Positions 1-12,119 of a stretch of DNA of 64,000 bases are shown here, piece after piece. The DNA lies in contig OY755241.1 of assembly GCA_963576725.1 (NCBI GenBank), positions 124,001 to 188,000 of the forward strand, written 5' to 3'. Within the stretch, counting starts at the first letter, position 1. Every line of letters starts with the position of its first letter. A model generated the notes under the pieces. That model made no database searches and had not been told where the DNA came from. It saw only the letters and a list, made by a program, of their open reading frames with translations. The position numbers and the translations under genes are program-made. Source of the DNA: Azorinus chamasolen. Lineage: Eukaryota > Mollusca > Bivalvia > Cardiida > Solecurtidae.

Positions 1-2316
1 CAATTATCCTGGTGGGGAGGCAATCTATAGACTACACCAGCTGGAACCATGGGATAAAGGTAATAAATAACTCTGTTGGCCTGCAGTCACAACATTTAAA
101 TGCTTAATTATGCCCCCGCCTTTAGGCAACAGGGGCATTTAGATTTACCCTTGTCCGTCTGACCATACGTCTGTACATCCGTCCTGTAAAATTTTCATCA
201 AAGATTTCTCAACTTGTGTGCGCCAAAATGATTTGATACTTGATCTGAAGCATAATCATAGTGAGTTGTACCCTGTCTCCCCATTTCAAGTCTGAAAATC
301 ATCTACTTCCTGTTTGCCGAATTTTTGATTGAATTTTGGTACATGTAATTGTTTAATGACAAATTTTCGTTAAAGATTTCTTGGTTTGTATAAGCTGGAA
401 TGATTTGATACTTGGTCTGAAGCATAATCATACTGAGTTGTACCATGTCTCCCCTTTTCAAGTCTGTCGATCATCTCCTTCCTGTTTGTCGAAGCTTTGA
501 TTGAATTTTGGTGACAAATTTTCATAAAAGATTCTTCGGCTTGTGTAAGCTGGAATGATTTGATACTTGGACTGAAGCATAATCATACTGATTTGTACAG
601 TGTCTCCCCTTTTCAGGTCTATCATCTACATGTACTTCCTGTTTGCCGACACTGATATTTCATGACTTGTGATTGTTTAATGACAAATTTTCATGAAAGA
701 TTTCTCGGCTTGTGTAAGCTGGAATGATTTGATATTTGCTCTGAAACATAATCATAGTAAGTTAATCATAGTAAGTTGTACCGTCAGATTTGTCATTCAT
801 CTACATCCTATGGACACATTTATTTTTTTAACCATTATTTTAACCTTTAGCTTATAGAGCAAATTCTGGTCCTCTGAAAGGTCTTCTACATGTACATCCA
901 CTTAACCCTTTCCTCCATAAATACGCCTTTCTACACTTTTGCAAATAGAGTAGGCCCAGATCAGATGGCTCCTATAGGAGCTGTCTGATCAGGGTCTGCT
1001 CTGTTTACGTATGAAATAATATAGATATGATTTGACAGTTTCTGCCATTGCCAAAACTTTCTGTGTGTATGTGTCATATTTCTTACATTAATATTCATGG
1101 AGTAAAGGGGTAAAAATGTAAACATGCAAGCTCAAAATCTGACCAATCCAATGCTTTAGAATGACCTCAGACTCAAAAAATGTTCTGTAACCTCGGGACC
1201 TATGTTCAGCTATGAATATTTACTTCTTCAGCTGTCCATGTTCACATAGATGTGCCAACTGCTCAGACAGGTGTAACCAGATTTAGTCAGATGAGTCCTA
1301 ACTGGATGTAAGTTGTGTTACAATAATTATTGTACATTTAGATAAAAAGTTCATGTAATATGTTAACATTTTTTTAACAAATTTAATTTACATGTATTCA
1401 TACTGGATGGGTGAACCCTTTCTTTTCCCTCATGAATATTCATAAACTGAATTTTTATATTGGCCAATTAACAAAGAATTTGTTTGCCATTTCAGAAACC
1501 GTAGAATCAGACCTATACTATTCCATAAGCACACAGAGCAGACCTTGATCAGACGGCTCATACAGGAGCTGTACCATCTAGGTCTACTCTGTTTGCAAGG
1601 TCTTGAAAAGATGAAGGAAAGGGTTAAATTTTAAAGATTCACTGAATCCATTCTTGAAGCTTTTATTCAATACAGTCACAGATAAGGGGTGTATTTCAAA
1701 TGCGAAAATCATTTCTTCACTAAACTTTAGTTTGGGATCATTAGTTTTGATATTAATTTTTGTTGAAAATTGGTAAGTAGGGGTATATGGATACCCCAAA
1801 CTTAATGACAGGTGTTTCAAAAGTGTTGGTTGCCATGGTAACCAGTTGATGTCCTGTGACTGGTGAAAATTTAGATATTTTGCTCATCAATACCTGTTGT
1901 CCCTTTCTTTTGAGAGACATTCTGTAATTATATACAGTAAAACCCCTCTAAACCTAGAGGAGCTTTCTGCACGACTTTCATCCTGCATGAAGCAGCCACC
2001 TGCCTAAAAGTATCTAAATCCTTCTCTACTAGAATTCCGGTTCAGAGGGGTTTTACTGTATTATGGATTTTGTTACAATTAGATCTTGTTGTTTTTCAGA
2101 TACAGTAAGACAGAAGATTTGACAGCAGGGGGTATAGAGATGATGCAGTACACTCACATTTTAATGGGGGAACCTGACAAAGTGCAATATTACAAGAACT
2201 CACACAGTGTTGTGGACATGATTGAGGCTTTTGATGGGATAAGCATTGACAAAACTAGTTTTCCATTTATTCATTTTAAACATTCCACAAAAATATGGAT
2301 TCTTAAAAAGAAATAA
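1..2316 (+). CDS. ALG12: ALG12 alpha-1,6-mannosyltransferase, last three exons (5' end outside window)
   Basis: ALG12 is the ER-membrane mannosyltransferase that adds the eighth mannose (alpha-1,6) to the lipid-linked N-glycan precursor, using dolichyl-phosphate-mannose. Three exons are visible: 1-59 (encodes NYPGGEAIYRLHQLEPWDK, donor GTAATA), 1232-1307 (encodes HIDVPTAQTGVTRF, donor GTAAGT) and 2100-2316 (encodes GGIEMMQYTHILMGEP, stop TAA). The phases join cleanly (1, then 2). The order of NYPGG-A, HID-AAQTGV-RF and YTHILM blocks matches the C-terminal lumenal part of animal ALG12. The stop codon overlaps an AATAAA at 2312-2317, a candidate polyadenylation signal. Both introns carry repeats. 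Identification is by recalled family motifs, not by a search. Confidence 0.85.
190..790. repeat. four-copy tandem repeat, about 155-170 bp unit, in an ALG12 intron
   Basis: Four diverged copies begin near 202, 373, 529 and 698. Each contains AGATTTCT, a GGAATGATTTGATACTTG block and CATAATCATA...AGTTGTACC, then a TCTCCCC...CATCTACTTCCTGTTTG block. It is non-coding. Confidence 0.75.
902..1113. mobile_element. TTAA-type hairpin MITE, family F2
   Basis: The copy starts TTAACCCTTTCCTCCATAAA. Its core is the inverted repeat CAGATGGCTCCTATAGGAGC...GTCTGATC flanked by GCAAATAGAGTA/TCTGTTTAC, and it ends ATATTCATGGAGTAAAGGGG. The TTAA target and CCC...GGG termini suggest piggyBac-type mobilisation (inference). 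Confidence 0.65.
1935..2058. mobile_element. TA-flanked MITE, family F3 (CAGTAAAACC ends)
   Basis: A 124-bp element with inverted termini CAGTAAAACCCCTCTAAAC and the matching GAGGGGTTTTACTG, flanked by TA on both sides. This suggests mobilisation by a Tc1/mariner-pogo transposase. Related copies lie at 34776, 62388 and 63092. Confidence 0.7.
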
Positions 2317-2399
2317 ATTCTGGTTCACTTGTCTTGGTGTTTTTGTTTTGCATTACCATAATTATTGTTCATCCATTTCTGTATCTATACACCTTTGTC

Positions 2400-2641
2400 A
2401 TTACCTTATAGGATATTTTTAGGCCCAACCTCTTTGAATAAATCTACCGAAAAGGAGCATTTACTAGAGAAAAGGAAAATGTTAGAACTGTGTAGTATTG
2501 AAACAGTTGTGATAAATAGAGCAATTGCTCCTATGGAGCAAATGCTCTACTTATCACAATGGTTTCAAGAAGTGACTATTACACTAATAACAGGGGTATT
2601 GAAAGGCATATTTATGGAGGAAAGGGGTAATATTTGGTTAA
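2400..2641. mobile_element. TTAA-type hairpin MITE, family F1
   Basis: The centre is the palindrome AAATAGAGCAATTGCTCC / GGAGCAAATGCTCT flanked by TGATAAATAG...CTTATCACAATGG. The outer parts carry TAGGCCCAACCTCTTTGAAT and TATGGAGGAAAGGGG. Same family as copies at 3947, 11862, 35121, 35772, 43337, 47277, 52325 and 54314. Confidence 0.65.
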
Positions 2642-3061
2642 TCTTTTTATCAGCAAATATTGTCTTCTGTTAATATTGTCAGCAAACAGTCATCTGCTAA
2701 TATTGTCAGCAGGTATTGTCCTCTGTTAATTTTGTCAGCAAATATTGTCATCTGATAGTAACTATTGTCAGAAAGTATTGTCATCTGTTAATATTGTCAC
2801 ATGCATCAATGCTCAAAGTGGACTTTCTTTTACATTTCTTGTCAGAAATTGGAATAATGTATCAAAAAGACTGGGTCCTGATGAGATGCCAAGTGACCAG
2901 TGTTTGGATGCAATCAAGGTCCATGCTTATAAAGCTTTGGGTCAAATCTGACCAATCAAAAGCTTGAGAACGAACTCAACTAAAAAGCTTTATAAGCATG
3001 GATACTGTTTGTTAATATACAAATTTACCAGTAGAGTGCTGAAGGTTAAGAAGATTTATTT

Positions 3062-3470
3062 TCACAGAAGGTACCCTCAAGGCCTTGTATGCAGTACAGA
3101 CCCAAACTAGGTACCCTCGGGGCTTTAGACACAAACTCAGGTACCCTAAGGACTTTATACACGAACTCAGGTATATAATATATTATATACAACACAGACC
3201 CAAACAAGGTACCCTCAGGGCTTTACGGATCCAGGTGCCCTCCTGGCTTTAGACACAAACTCAGGGCTTCACAGACCCATGTACCCTCAGGGCTTCACAG
3301 ACCCAGGTAACCTCAGGGCTTCACAGACACAGACCCAGGTACCCTCAGGGCTTTAGGCACAAACTCAGGGCTTTACAGACACAAACCAAGGTACCCTCAG
3401 GGCTTCACAGACACAGACCTAGGTACCCTCAGGGCTTTGTATACAATACAGACCCAAACCAGGGCATGTA
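3062..3470. repeat. irregular tandem repeat (GGTACCCTCAGGGCTTTA unit)
   Basis: About ten imperfect copies of GGTACCCTCAGGGCTT followed by TAGACACAAACTCAG or CACAGACACAGACCC, spaced 30-70 bp. No coding frame is maintained. Confidence 0.75.
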
Positions 3471-3778
3471 TTATTTAGTATCAGTACTGTCTGGCACTAG
3501 AAACTCTTTACTTCATGAAAATTTCTGTAAGAAATAAATCAAATAATTACATCGTAAATCTTTATGAGTTTATTTTTTATAATGGTATATGAACACAGGA
3601 TATTTTGGCCATGGCTGAAAATGTAGATTCAGATCAGTATAATTTCATAAGCAAACTGGGCAGACTGATCAAACAGCTCCTGCAGTTATCGGACATGGGT
3701 GTAGTCTGTTTGCATGTCAGGCAGAGTGTCAAATTGTCAGCTGCAGATAAACCTACATACACAAGCATTAGAATTGTC

Positions 3779-3876
3779 ATTTCTCCACTAAACCCTATGT
3801 TGTAACCACTCTTTAGAATCGTCTCGAAGAGATGATTCTAAAGAGGAGTCACAACATAGGGTTCGGTGGAGAAATA
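3779..3876. mobile_element. foldback element, near-perfect 98-bp hairpin
   Basis: ATTTCTCCACTAAACCCTAT on the left is matched by the inverted copy ending GGTGGAGAAAT on the right. The tip is CTCTTTAGAATCGTCTCG / AGATGATTCTAAAGAG. A second copy is at 41149-41246 and a fragment near 53755. Confidence 0.7.
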
Positions 3877-3946
3877 AAGAAGTTATTCTTGAAAATGTTT
3901 TAATTTTCACATCTTATCTGGACCTCTGAATTGTATTTTGTATATC

Positions 3947-4193
3947 TTAACCCTTTATTTCATAGGTGTGCTTACTCATTCGCTCAAATTGATGCCTCTG
4001 TGAAAATCACTTTTTGAAATCATTGTGATAAATTATAAAATACAGCATTTACTCCATGGGAGCAAAAACTTTATCACATTTTTTTCAAAATTACACAATT
4101 CTAAAATTTTCTTTTGTTCTTGCAAATACTCCTTTTCAGTAAATTTATTCAAAGCGGAAGGGTCTGAAAATAGCCTATGAGGGAATGGGTTAA
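3947..4193. mobile_element. degenerate F1 hairpin MITE with TTAA flanks
   Basis: It starts TTAACCCTTTATTTCATAGG and ends AGGGAATGGGTTAA. The inner palindrome is decayed (TCATTGTGATAAATTATAAA ... GGGAGCAAAAACTTTATCAC). Confidence 0.55.
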
Positions 4194-4274
4194 TGCCATT
4201 GAAAATAGAGTAGACCTAGAGCAGATGGCTGCTGTAGAAGTCATCTGATCAGGGTCTGCCGTTTGCTATAATGA

Positions 4275-5994
4275 AACAAGAGGGCCATGAGGCCCTGAAG
4301 CGCTCACCAGACATAACCCCAGGGGCGGGCCATATTTGACCACAAGAAATCATGTGTACACCCTTGGTAGAGAACCACAAGGCAAAGCAATATGCCATTA
4401 ATTAAAGGTCTAAGCCTTATGGTTTCAGAGAAAGATAATATTTATATTTTTCCCATGAAAAACTGATAAGCCCTGAGGCAGGGCCAAGTTTCGCCCAGTG
4501 GTCAGGGTCGTAAGTTAAACATTCTTGGCAGAGGACCACAAGCCACAGCTACATATTTGTAGAGGATCATTAGATCATGTTACATACCAAATATCAAAGG
4601 TCTAGGCCTTACAGTTTCAGTAGATTTTTAAAGATTTTCCTATGAAAAACTGATAAGCCCTTGGGCGGGGCCATTTTTGGCTTGGTGGTCATAATTTGAA
4701 CAATATTTGTGGAGGACCATAAGATCATGCTACATACTAAATATCAAAGGTCTAGGCCTTACAGTTTCAGAGAAGAAGATTTTTAAAGATTTTCCTATGA
4801 AAAACTGATAAGCCCTTGGGCGGGGCCATTTTTGGCCCGAGGATCATAATTTGAACAACTTTTGTAGAGGACCATGAGATCATGCTACATACCAAATAAC
4901 AAAAGTCTAGGCCTTACAGTTTCAGAGAAGAAGATTTTTAAAGCTTTTCCTATGAAAAACTGATAAGCCCTTGGGCGGGGCCAATTTTTGGCCCGGGGGT
5001 CATAATTTGAACAATATTTGTAGAGGATCATAAGATCATGCTACATACGAAATATCAAAGGTCTAGGCCTTACAGTTTTAGAAAAGAAGATTTTTAAAGA
5101 TTTTCCTATGAAAAACTGATAAGCCCTTGGGCGGGGCCATTTTTGGCCCCGGGGTCATAATTTGAACAACTTTAGTAGAGGACCATAAGATCATGCTACA
5201 TACAAAATATCAAAGGTCTAGGCCATACAGTTTCAGAGAAGAAGATTTTTAAAGATTTTCCTATGAAAAACTGATAAGCCCTTGGGCGGGGCCATTTTTG
5301 GCCCAGGGGTCATTATTTGAACAATATTTGTAGAGGACCATAAGATCATGCTACATACCAAATATCAAAGTTCTAGGCCTTACAGTTTCAGAGCAGAAGA
5401 TTTTTAAAGATTTTCCAATGAAAAACTGATAAGCCCTTGGGCGGGGCCAATTTTGGCCCGGGGGTCATAATTTGAACAATCTTTGTAGAGGACCATAAGA
5501 TCATGCTACATACCAAATATCAATGGTCTAGGCCATACAGTTTCAGAGAAGAAGATTTTTAAAGATTTTCATATATTACCATATATGGAAAAAACGACCA
5601 CGCCCTCTGGCGGCCATGTTTTTTGCCGGATCAAAATTCTTTTAACAACTTTTAAAGTCTATCAACTGAGAAACATTTTGGTGAAAACTATATTCAAATC
5701 GGACAAGTCATTCTGGAGAAGAAGATTTTTCTAGATATTGCGTACAGTTGCCATGGCAACAAGACCGATGGCCCCGCCCACTATCTTTTAACAACTTTTG
5801 AAGCACCCACCCACAGTATGTATCTGACCAAGTTTGGTTACAATTGGGCAGTCGGTTTCAGAGAAGAAGTCGTTTGAAATTGTTGACGGACAGACAGACG
5901 GACAGACGGACAGACGGACAGACGGACGACGGACGCCGGACACAGGGGTATCACAATAGCTCACCTTGAGCACTTTGTGCTCTGGTGAGCTAAA
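4275..5994. mobile_element. long non-autonomous repeat element (family F4) with internal tandem array
   Basis: Begins CAAGAGGGCCATGAGGCCCT and ends in a hairpin TAGCTCACCTTGAGCACTTT...CTCTGGTGAGCTAA. Inside are about seven tandem copies of a ~155-bp unit (AACTGATAAGCCCTTGGGCG, TTTGTAGAGGACCATAAGAT, GGTCTAGGCCTTACAGTTTC). Near the end is a (GACGGACA)n stretch. No protein is encoded. Shorter relatives lie at 37112, 38190, 57942 and 59894. The CTAA end with a 3' hairpin would fit a Helitron-like element, but I cannot confirm that. Confidence 0.65.
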
Positions 5995-7340
5995 AATACA
6001 ATGTATAAATCTTGACTCTACAGTTTCTGTCATGGCCAACATTTTGAGACATTGTAGGAAAATAATAATAACTGTGATTGTCCACAATATCATGTCTGTC
6101 TGGTCTTGTCTCATTGGTATTGTGTGGATGTATCAGTAAATGCTGTCAGATTATGTTATAAAACAAAATATGATGACTTTTTTCATCATTTTATTTATAA
6201 ATTACATGTAATACGTTCTGTGTATAATCTAACTAGATCTACATGAATATTACACAATCTTGAATATATTTGTACATGTATATAGCTAGCCTAACTGCCC
6301 TTTGTATTCGTACATCCAATGTCCCTCTCAACCAGTTTGTAAAGTGGCATTAATAGTAGCGCTTTACTGCATGAATATTCATTTAAAAATTAATGACATC
6401 AGATTTAATAGCATATGGACATGAATTCTCAGCAATGGCAGATACTGTAGTCATATCTATATTAAAAGCAAACAGAGCTGACCCTTATCGGACACCTACA
6501 GAAGCCATCTAATCTGGGTTTACTCTGTTTGCAAAGGCATAGAAATGTGTATTTATGGTGTAAAGGGTTAAATTTGGCATCATTTTGTGACTTCAAATTA
6601 GACTTTACTTAGTAGCATGCTTAAGTTTGTCTGAAGATTTAGAGAAACTGGGGTACAGTTAAAATCAGTTTTGTTGATGCTAAAAACAAAAGGCACGTCA
6701 CATTTAGGCTTAGCTAACCAAATCATTAAATGTGACCTTGACATTTAAAATGTAAACAAACAGTATACCTATGCCGCACATCCCATGGTCCTCTAAACTG
6801 ATACTGTGAAAGTTTTGAAATTTTCCTAGAATGAACATAACCCTTTACTCCATAAATATGCCTTTCTATGACTTTGCAAACAGAGCAGACCCAAATCTGA
6901 TGACTCCTCCTGTAGGAGCCATCCAATAAGGGTCTGTCCCGTTTGCTTACGATACATGTACATATGATTTTACAATTTCTGCCATGGCCAAAACTTATGC
7001 TATTATAAGAATTAATTTAATTAAAGTTCATGATGCCAAGAATATTCATAGAGTCAAGCTTTGACCAAAAACTGTAGAATCATATCCATATCATGTCAAA
7101 AACAAACAGAGCAGACCCTGATCAGACGGCTGCTACAGGAGCCATTTAATATGGGTCTACTGTGTGTGCAAAGGTGTGAATAAGCGTTTCTATAAAAAAG
7201 GTTTACTATTACAATTCTATTGTGTGTACCTTTATTGCAAATATCAAAGCCAGGTTAGTAAATTTTCACTCTCGCTGAAATAGTTTGATTATAAGACTAC
7301 TAACCCTTTGAATGCAGGAAACCAGTGTACTGGCATTTGT
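5995..7340. other. non-coding stretch with F2 hairpin copies
   Basis: Contains F2-type hairpin MITE copies (about 6440-6560, 6838-7050, 7070-7190), recognised by GCAAACAGAGCAGACCC and the inverted GGTCTACTCTGTTTGC. No exon or RNA gene is recognisable. Confidence 0.5.
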
Positions 7341-9060
7341 AAACAGTGTAGACCCAAATCAGAGTGCATGTACATGTATATAAGCCTGCTTGACAGGTAA
7401 CCCTGCAACTACATGTATATAAGCTTGTTTCACAAATAACACTGCAACTACATGTATATAAGCTGGCTTCACAAATAACACTGCAACTACATATATAAAA
7501 GCCTGCTTGAGAAGTAACACTGCAACTACATGTATATGTATATAAGCCTGCTTGAAAAAGTAACACTGTAACTACATGTATATGTATATAAGCCTGCTTG
7601 ACAAGTAACCCTGCAACTACATGTATATAAGCTTCAGGCCTTCCAGCAGCCACTCACAAAAAAGTTGGAAAAAAGTAAGAGGTTTTCTGGCAGAAAAGTA
7701 AGAAATAGTAGGATTTTTTTTTTTTAAAAAGTAGGAAAAGTAATTTGTGCAAAATATGTCATTATTAATTGCTTATAACTTTAATACCTAGAGGAGGCAT
7801 TCTTAATGCAAAATCCTACCATTCTATGTGCCATATGGAATACATTGAGTGAACCAATGTTTTAAGCAAATTTTGTTGCCATGTCAGGTTTTTTAATTGT
7901 TTCAGACCAGGGGATAGCAAGGGATAGGCCTGGGGTCAAGGGGGCAGCTTGAGCCCCCTTGTGGGTTCAGGGCAACGCCCTTGTAGGGGGACCGGGGTGA
8001 CAAAGCCTTCAGAAACTTTTGAAAAATAGTTATTCTGGAGGGCTAGTTTGGGCCATTTCTATGCTTAAATCTGTTGCTTCTCCTATTTGCAGCTGCCAAA
8101 ATTGTTTGGTCATCATCCCTCAGCCTTTATTATGAAAGATGATGCACATCAAGGAGGAACATATTTGCCACACCTTTCAACAATAGAAACCTGCCAGTTT
8201 GACATCATTAGTTCATTTTCTGCAAATATAACTAGTACAAAGACCATGCTTTAATTTTTTTGTGGATTTTATTTTCAAAAAATAGGAATAGTAGGAGTTT
8301 TTAGGAAAAAGTAGGAAGCCGTTTAAAAAGTGGGAAAAAGTAGGAACGCTGGAAGGCCTGAAGCTCGCTTCACAAATAACACAGTAACAACACATACATG
8401 TATATACATGTAAGCCTGCTTCACAAGTAACACAGCAACTACATGTATATCAGCCTGTTGTAACACAAGTACAGTAATTTTACTATACCAGCCTGTCACA
8501 AGTAACACAGTAATATATATTATCCCAGTCTGTTTCACATGTAACACAATAGTTATAATTTAACTATATCAGCTTGCTTCACAAGTAACACAATTACTGA
8601 TTTACTATATCAGCCTGCTTCATGTGTAACACAATAACTATAATTTTACCATATCAAACTGCTTCACATGTGACACAATAACTATAATTTTACTATATCA
8701 GCCTGCTTCACGTGTAACACAATTACATGTACTAAGTTTACTATATCAGCCTTCTTCACAAGTAACACAATAACTGATTTTACTATATCAGCCTGCTTCA
8801 ATTGTAACATACTAATTTTACTAGATCAACTTTCATTACAAGTAACAGTAGCCTCCAAGTATACGAGCCTGCTTCACAAGTAACAATAAATATCAGAATG
8901 CTTCACAAGTAACACAATACACATATAACCAATTAACCAAATCATATCCTACTTTACAAGTACATGTAATATAATAATTATAAAAGTCTGCTTCACAAAA
9001 TCACAATATCAATATTGGCCTACTTGACAAGTAACCGATAAATGTCAGCCTGCTTCCACT
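7341..9060. repeat. diverged minisatellite (GCCTGCTTCACAAGTAACAC unit)
   Basis: Twenty or more copies of a 45-65 bp unit, TATAAGCCTGCTTCACAAGTAACAC followed by AACTACATGTA or AATAACTATAATTTTACTAT. The array is interrupted by a separate 732-bp inverted-repeat element at 7632-8363. Confidence 0.75.
7632..8363. mobile_element. 732-bp terminal-inverted-repeat element nested in the minisatellite
   Basis: Exact 16-bp terminal inverted repeats: CTTCAGGCCTTCCAGC on the left and GCTGGAAGGCCTGAAG on the right. The internal sequence (poly-T, AAAAAGTAGGAAAAGTA repeats) is unlike the flanking array, which resumes after it. No transposase is present, so it is non-autonomous. Confidence 0.7.
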
Positions 9061-9375
9061 GTAACTCAATAATAATAATAATATCACCCTCATCTAAAGT
9101 ATCATGGCACTTCAGTCTTGGACAGTAATATGGCACTCTAACATTGCAAACAGTGTTGACCCTTGACCTGCGCTGAACAGGGCTTAACACTAATCATTGC
9201 TCTACTGCACAGGGCAGGCTAATCTTCGCAGAAAAGCCAGTACTTACCGGTACTGAGAGTGGCAGGAAGGTTTCTGAGACCTTCCTGCATGATGGGACAG
9301 TATGTTTGTGGTACAGAGTGCAGAACCGTAAAACCCATCTAAACTGAAATTTCAAATTAGTACTGATGCTGCTAT

Positions 9376-9613
9376 TTAACCCTTTACTCTATAAATATGA
9401 CCTTCTATGTATCTGCAAACAGAGTAGACACACATCAGACGGCTCCTGCAGGAGCCGTCTGATCAGGGTCTGCTCTGTTTGCTTATAATGTAATATAGAG
9501 TATGATTCTACAGAGGTCAAAATTTTCTGTGTCCATGTACTGTTATAACGAGTAATCTAATTAATATTCACGATGTCATTACTTCTTACATGAATATTCA
9601 TGGAGTAAAGGTT
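9376..9613. mobile_element. F2 hairpin MITE
   Basis: Starts TTAACCCTTTACTCTATAAA, core AGACGGCTCCTGCAGGAGCC followed by GTCTGATC, and ends AATATTCATGGAGTAAAGG. Confidence 0.65.
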
Positions 9614-10511
9614 TGAAACAGGTGGTAGTTAAATGCAGGGTGAAAGAAGCTTTTTTCTGTAGGACTCACCCTGCATTAAGCAGCCACCCTTATAAAAGGT
9701 CTGAAATTCTTCTTTATTAAGATACGTACAGTTCAGATTTTTTTCATTGTATAAATTCAAATAAATACTGCAAGCAGATACTCAGTGGTAAGTAAGCATT
9801 CTGTGATGGGGATCATGAATATTTATTAGCTATATTTTTATAATGGCATACGTACATAGGACTTTTTTGGTATTGATAGAAACTGTAGTCAGATTTAAAT
9901 TTCATACGCAAACAGAGCAGACCCTGATCTAGGTCTACTATGTTTGCAAAAGCATGAAAGGGCATTTTTAGGGGAGGGATAGGTAACCACCTAAAGTAGC
10001 TGCAAACTTCTAGAAAATAAATGATCTTTTGACTGCCAGATTCTAAAGTGGTAACCGAGTTGGGTCTGCAGTAAAACACCTACACTGGTCACCCTAAAGG
10101 TATTGATGAGTTATGCAGAAAGCTGCCATATGAGGCTCAAAGCTTTCTGCATTACTTTCTTTCTGCATTAAACCTTTACTCCATGAATAGTCATTACATA
10201 CATTGCTTTAGGCAGCCACCTGCCCTAATTACCAACTAATTAACACAATTTAGTGGCCGTTATAGAGAGGTCTTACTGTAAAATAAATGAAAACATAGCC
10301 ATGCCAAATAGCCTAGAACCATATGTAAGAGAGTCAAAGCAAACTGCAGACCCTGATTAGACTGCTCCTAGTAAGGCCATCTGATCATGGTCTACTCTAT
10401 TTGCATTTAGGTGTCTAAATGCTTCTCTTTGGGGTAGACTTATTCATTAAGCGACCATTGTAGAGGTTGTACTATGTACTGTTGGCAACTTTACAGTGAT
10501 ATCAGTATATT

Positions 10512-11694
10512 TCAGATTATAAATTCATTTTCTATTGACGATTCTGCTGCTTGTATGTACAGAGGAGAAGCACCTGGGTCGTCCTTTGCCATTTCATAAC
10601 AAACTTGTACAAGTTTGTAGCAGTGCTCATCACGATCTGCTTTCACTGTCCTATCTATCAGTTTATCCCAATCCTCTGATGTAACTTTCCTGTCTTTCAG
10701 GGGTACAGTCAAAGCTGCTGAATCCCTGGAAATGTACACTGCCAATAGAACTGTGAGATAGTGCTGAATGGCATTTACAGCATCTGTATATTTCAGAAGT
10801 GAAATAATCTGTAAAAGTGACCAGGCAGCAGTAACACCGTGGAGCAGGAAAAAGTCATTCTTTATCTCTGAGACAGTGTACACAGTTATGATCCATTTCA
10901 GCACAATTTTTGCTAACTGATGAACATTGATTGTCCCATCTGATTGAAGTGCCTCCTGAGGAAGCTTGATAGACAGCACTTTTGAGACCAACTTGTCGCC
11001 TTCTTCAGATAGTAAGCAGGCAACCTTTCTCTGAAATGTTCCCACTTTGAGCGCTTTATATCTGTCCTTGTCAAATCCATCAAGCATTGCTTGTCGAAGT
11101 GTGTCATCCTTGGCAATATCTGCAAGGATATCAAGAATATCAGATGTTCCTTGACCAAAAGAGCCTTTGCATGAAGACTCAACCGGCGCATTTGAGTGGT
11201 GTAGATAGGCAAGACCCTCAAGCACGACTCGCTCATTTTTTACAGAGTAACCATAGCCAAGGTGGATCATACCATGGAGAGCTGATCCAGCAAGTCCTAT
11301 GGAAAGTTTGGGGAATTCTGCTGCAATCAGGTCATCAAGACTTTTACCATAGTTCTCAAACAAGTTTTGATAGTGCTTGAGAATGGTGTAATATGAGGTT
11401 CTTTTTCCTATCAGTTTGTCGATGTCTTCAGTAACAGATTCATCGCTGATGGAGGGACTTTCTAATTTAGTGTTGTACCATTGAATGAAACGATTCAGTC
11501 TGTCCTCTGGAGAATTAAGGCGATGTAAGGCAATTATTCCATGGGATATATGGTTGGACAGGAATCCATTATATTCAATGAAATATTTCGTTGTTGAATG
11601 TTCATCTAATGTAGCTTGAATATTGGTGGCCATGCTTTTGTGATTTTGGATTAATATTCTTGGTCCAGCTGTCAGCAGAAACTTTTTGAACAAT
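10512..11694 (-). CDS. questin-oxidase-like protein (PF14027-type), main coding exon
   Basis: One long open frame of about 390 codons, stop at 10512-10514. I recognise the questin oxidase-like family: an N-terminal YNGFLSNHISHGIIALHRL block, RLNRFIQWYNTKLE, then TSYYTILKHYQNL, SIGLAGSALHGMIHLGYGY and LAYLHHSNAP. The conserved histidines are the likely catalytic or ligand residues. Fungal members open the ring of questin in a Baeyer-Villiger-like oxidation; the substrate in animals is unknown. The first in-frame ATG is at 11633 (MATNIQATLDEH). Upstream the frame stays open to 11694, where TTATTTCAG looks like a splice acceptor, so either a 5' exon exists outside my reach or the intron is in the 5' UTR. 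The frame has no internal stop and family-like length, so it looks functional. Confidence 0.8.
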
Positions 11695-11861
11695 CTGAAA
11701 TAACAAGGTAAAAAGAATCATTAATATGAGTGACATTTACATGCAATCAATAATTAAAACCGTTGACTAGTCCAAATGATTAAATAGTGATATCAAGCTA
11801 CTTTCAGTTTGCCAATATCCCAGGACCCATACAGCAACCATGACAAAACTAACCTGCCATC

Positions 11862-12076
11862 TTAACCCTTTCCTCCATAAATACGCCTTTCTACACCTCT
11901 ATAAAAGTCACCTGTTGAAACCATTGTGATAAATAGAGCATTTGCTCCTAGAGGAGCAAATGCTCTATTTATCACAATGGTTTCAAATTACAAAATTCTA
12001 AAAAAAATCCTTTTCTCTAGTTAATGCTCCTTTTCGGTAGATGCATCTAAATATAGCCTATGGAGGAAAGGGTTAA
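11862..12076. mobile_element. F1 hairpin MITE, full length, TTAA flanks
   Basis: TTAACCCTTTCCTCCATAAA at the left and TATGGAGGAAAGGGTTAA at the right. The central palindrome GAGCATTTGCTCCTAGAGGA continues as GCAAATGCTC. One of the best-preserved copies. Confidence 0.75.
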
Positions 12077-12119
12077 CAGCTCATACTGATGAGATGCCAA
12101 ACTGACACAAAATATGCCC

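Noticed and set aside
4275..5994. CRISPR-like regular repeat spacing
   Set aside because: Repeat units of ~155 bp are contiguous and diverged, with no spacers. This is a eukaryotic repeat element.
7300..7653. 117-codon minus-strand open frame with repeats
   Set aside because: It lies in the minisatellite; repeated YTCSCSV-like residues reflect DNA repeats, not a protein family.
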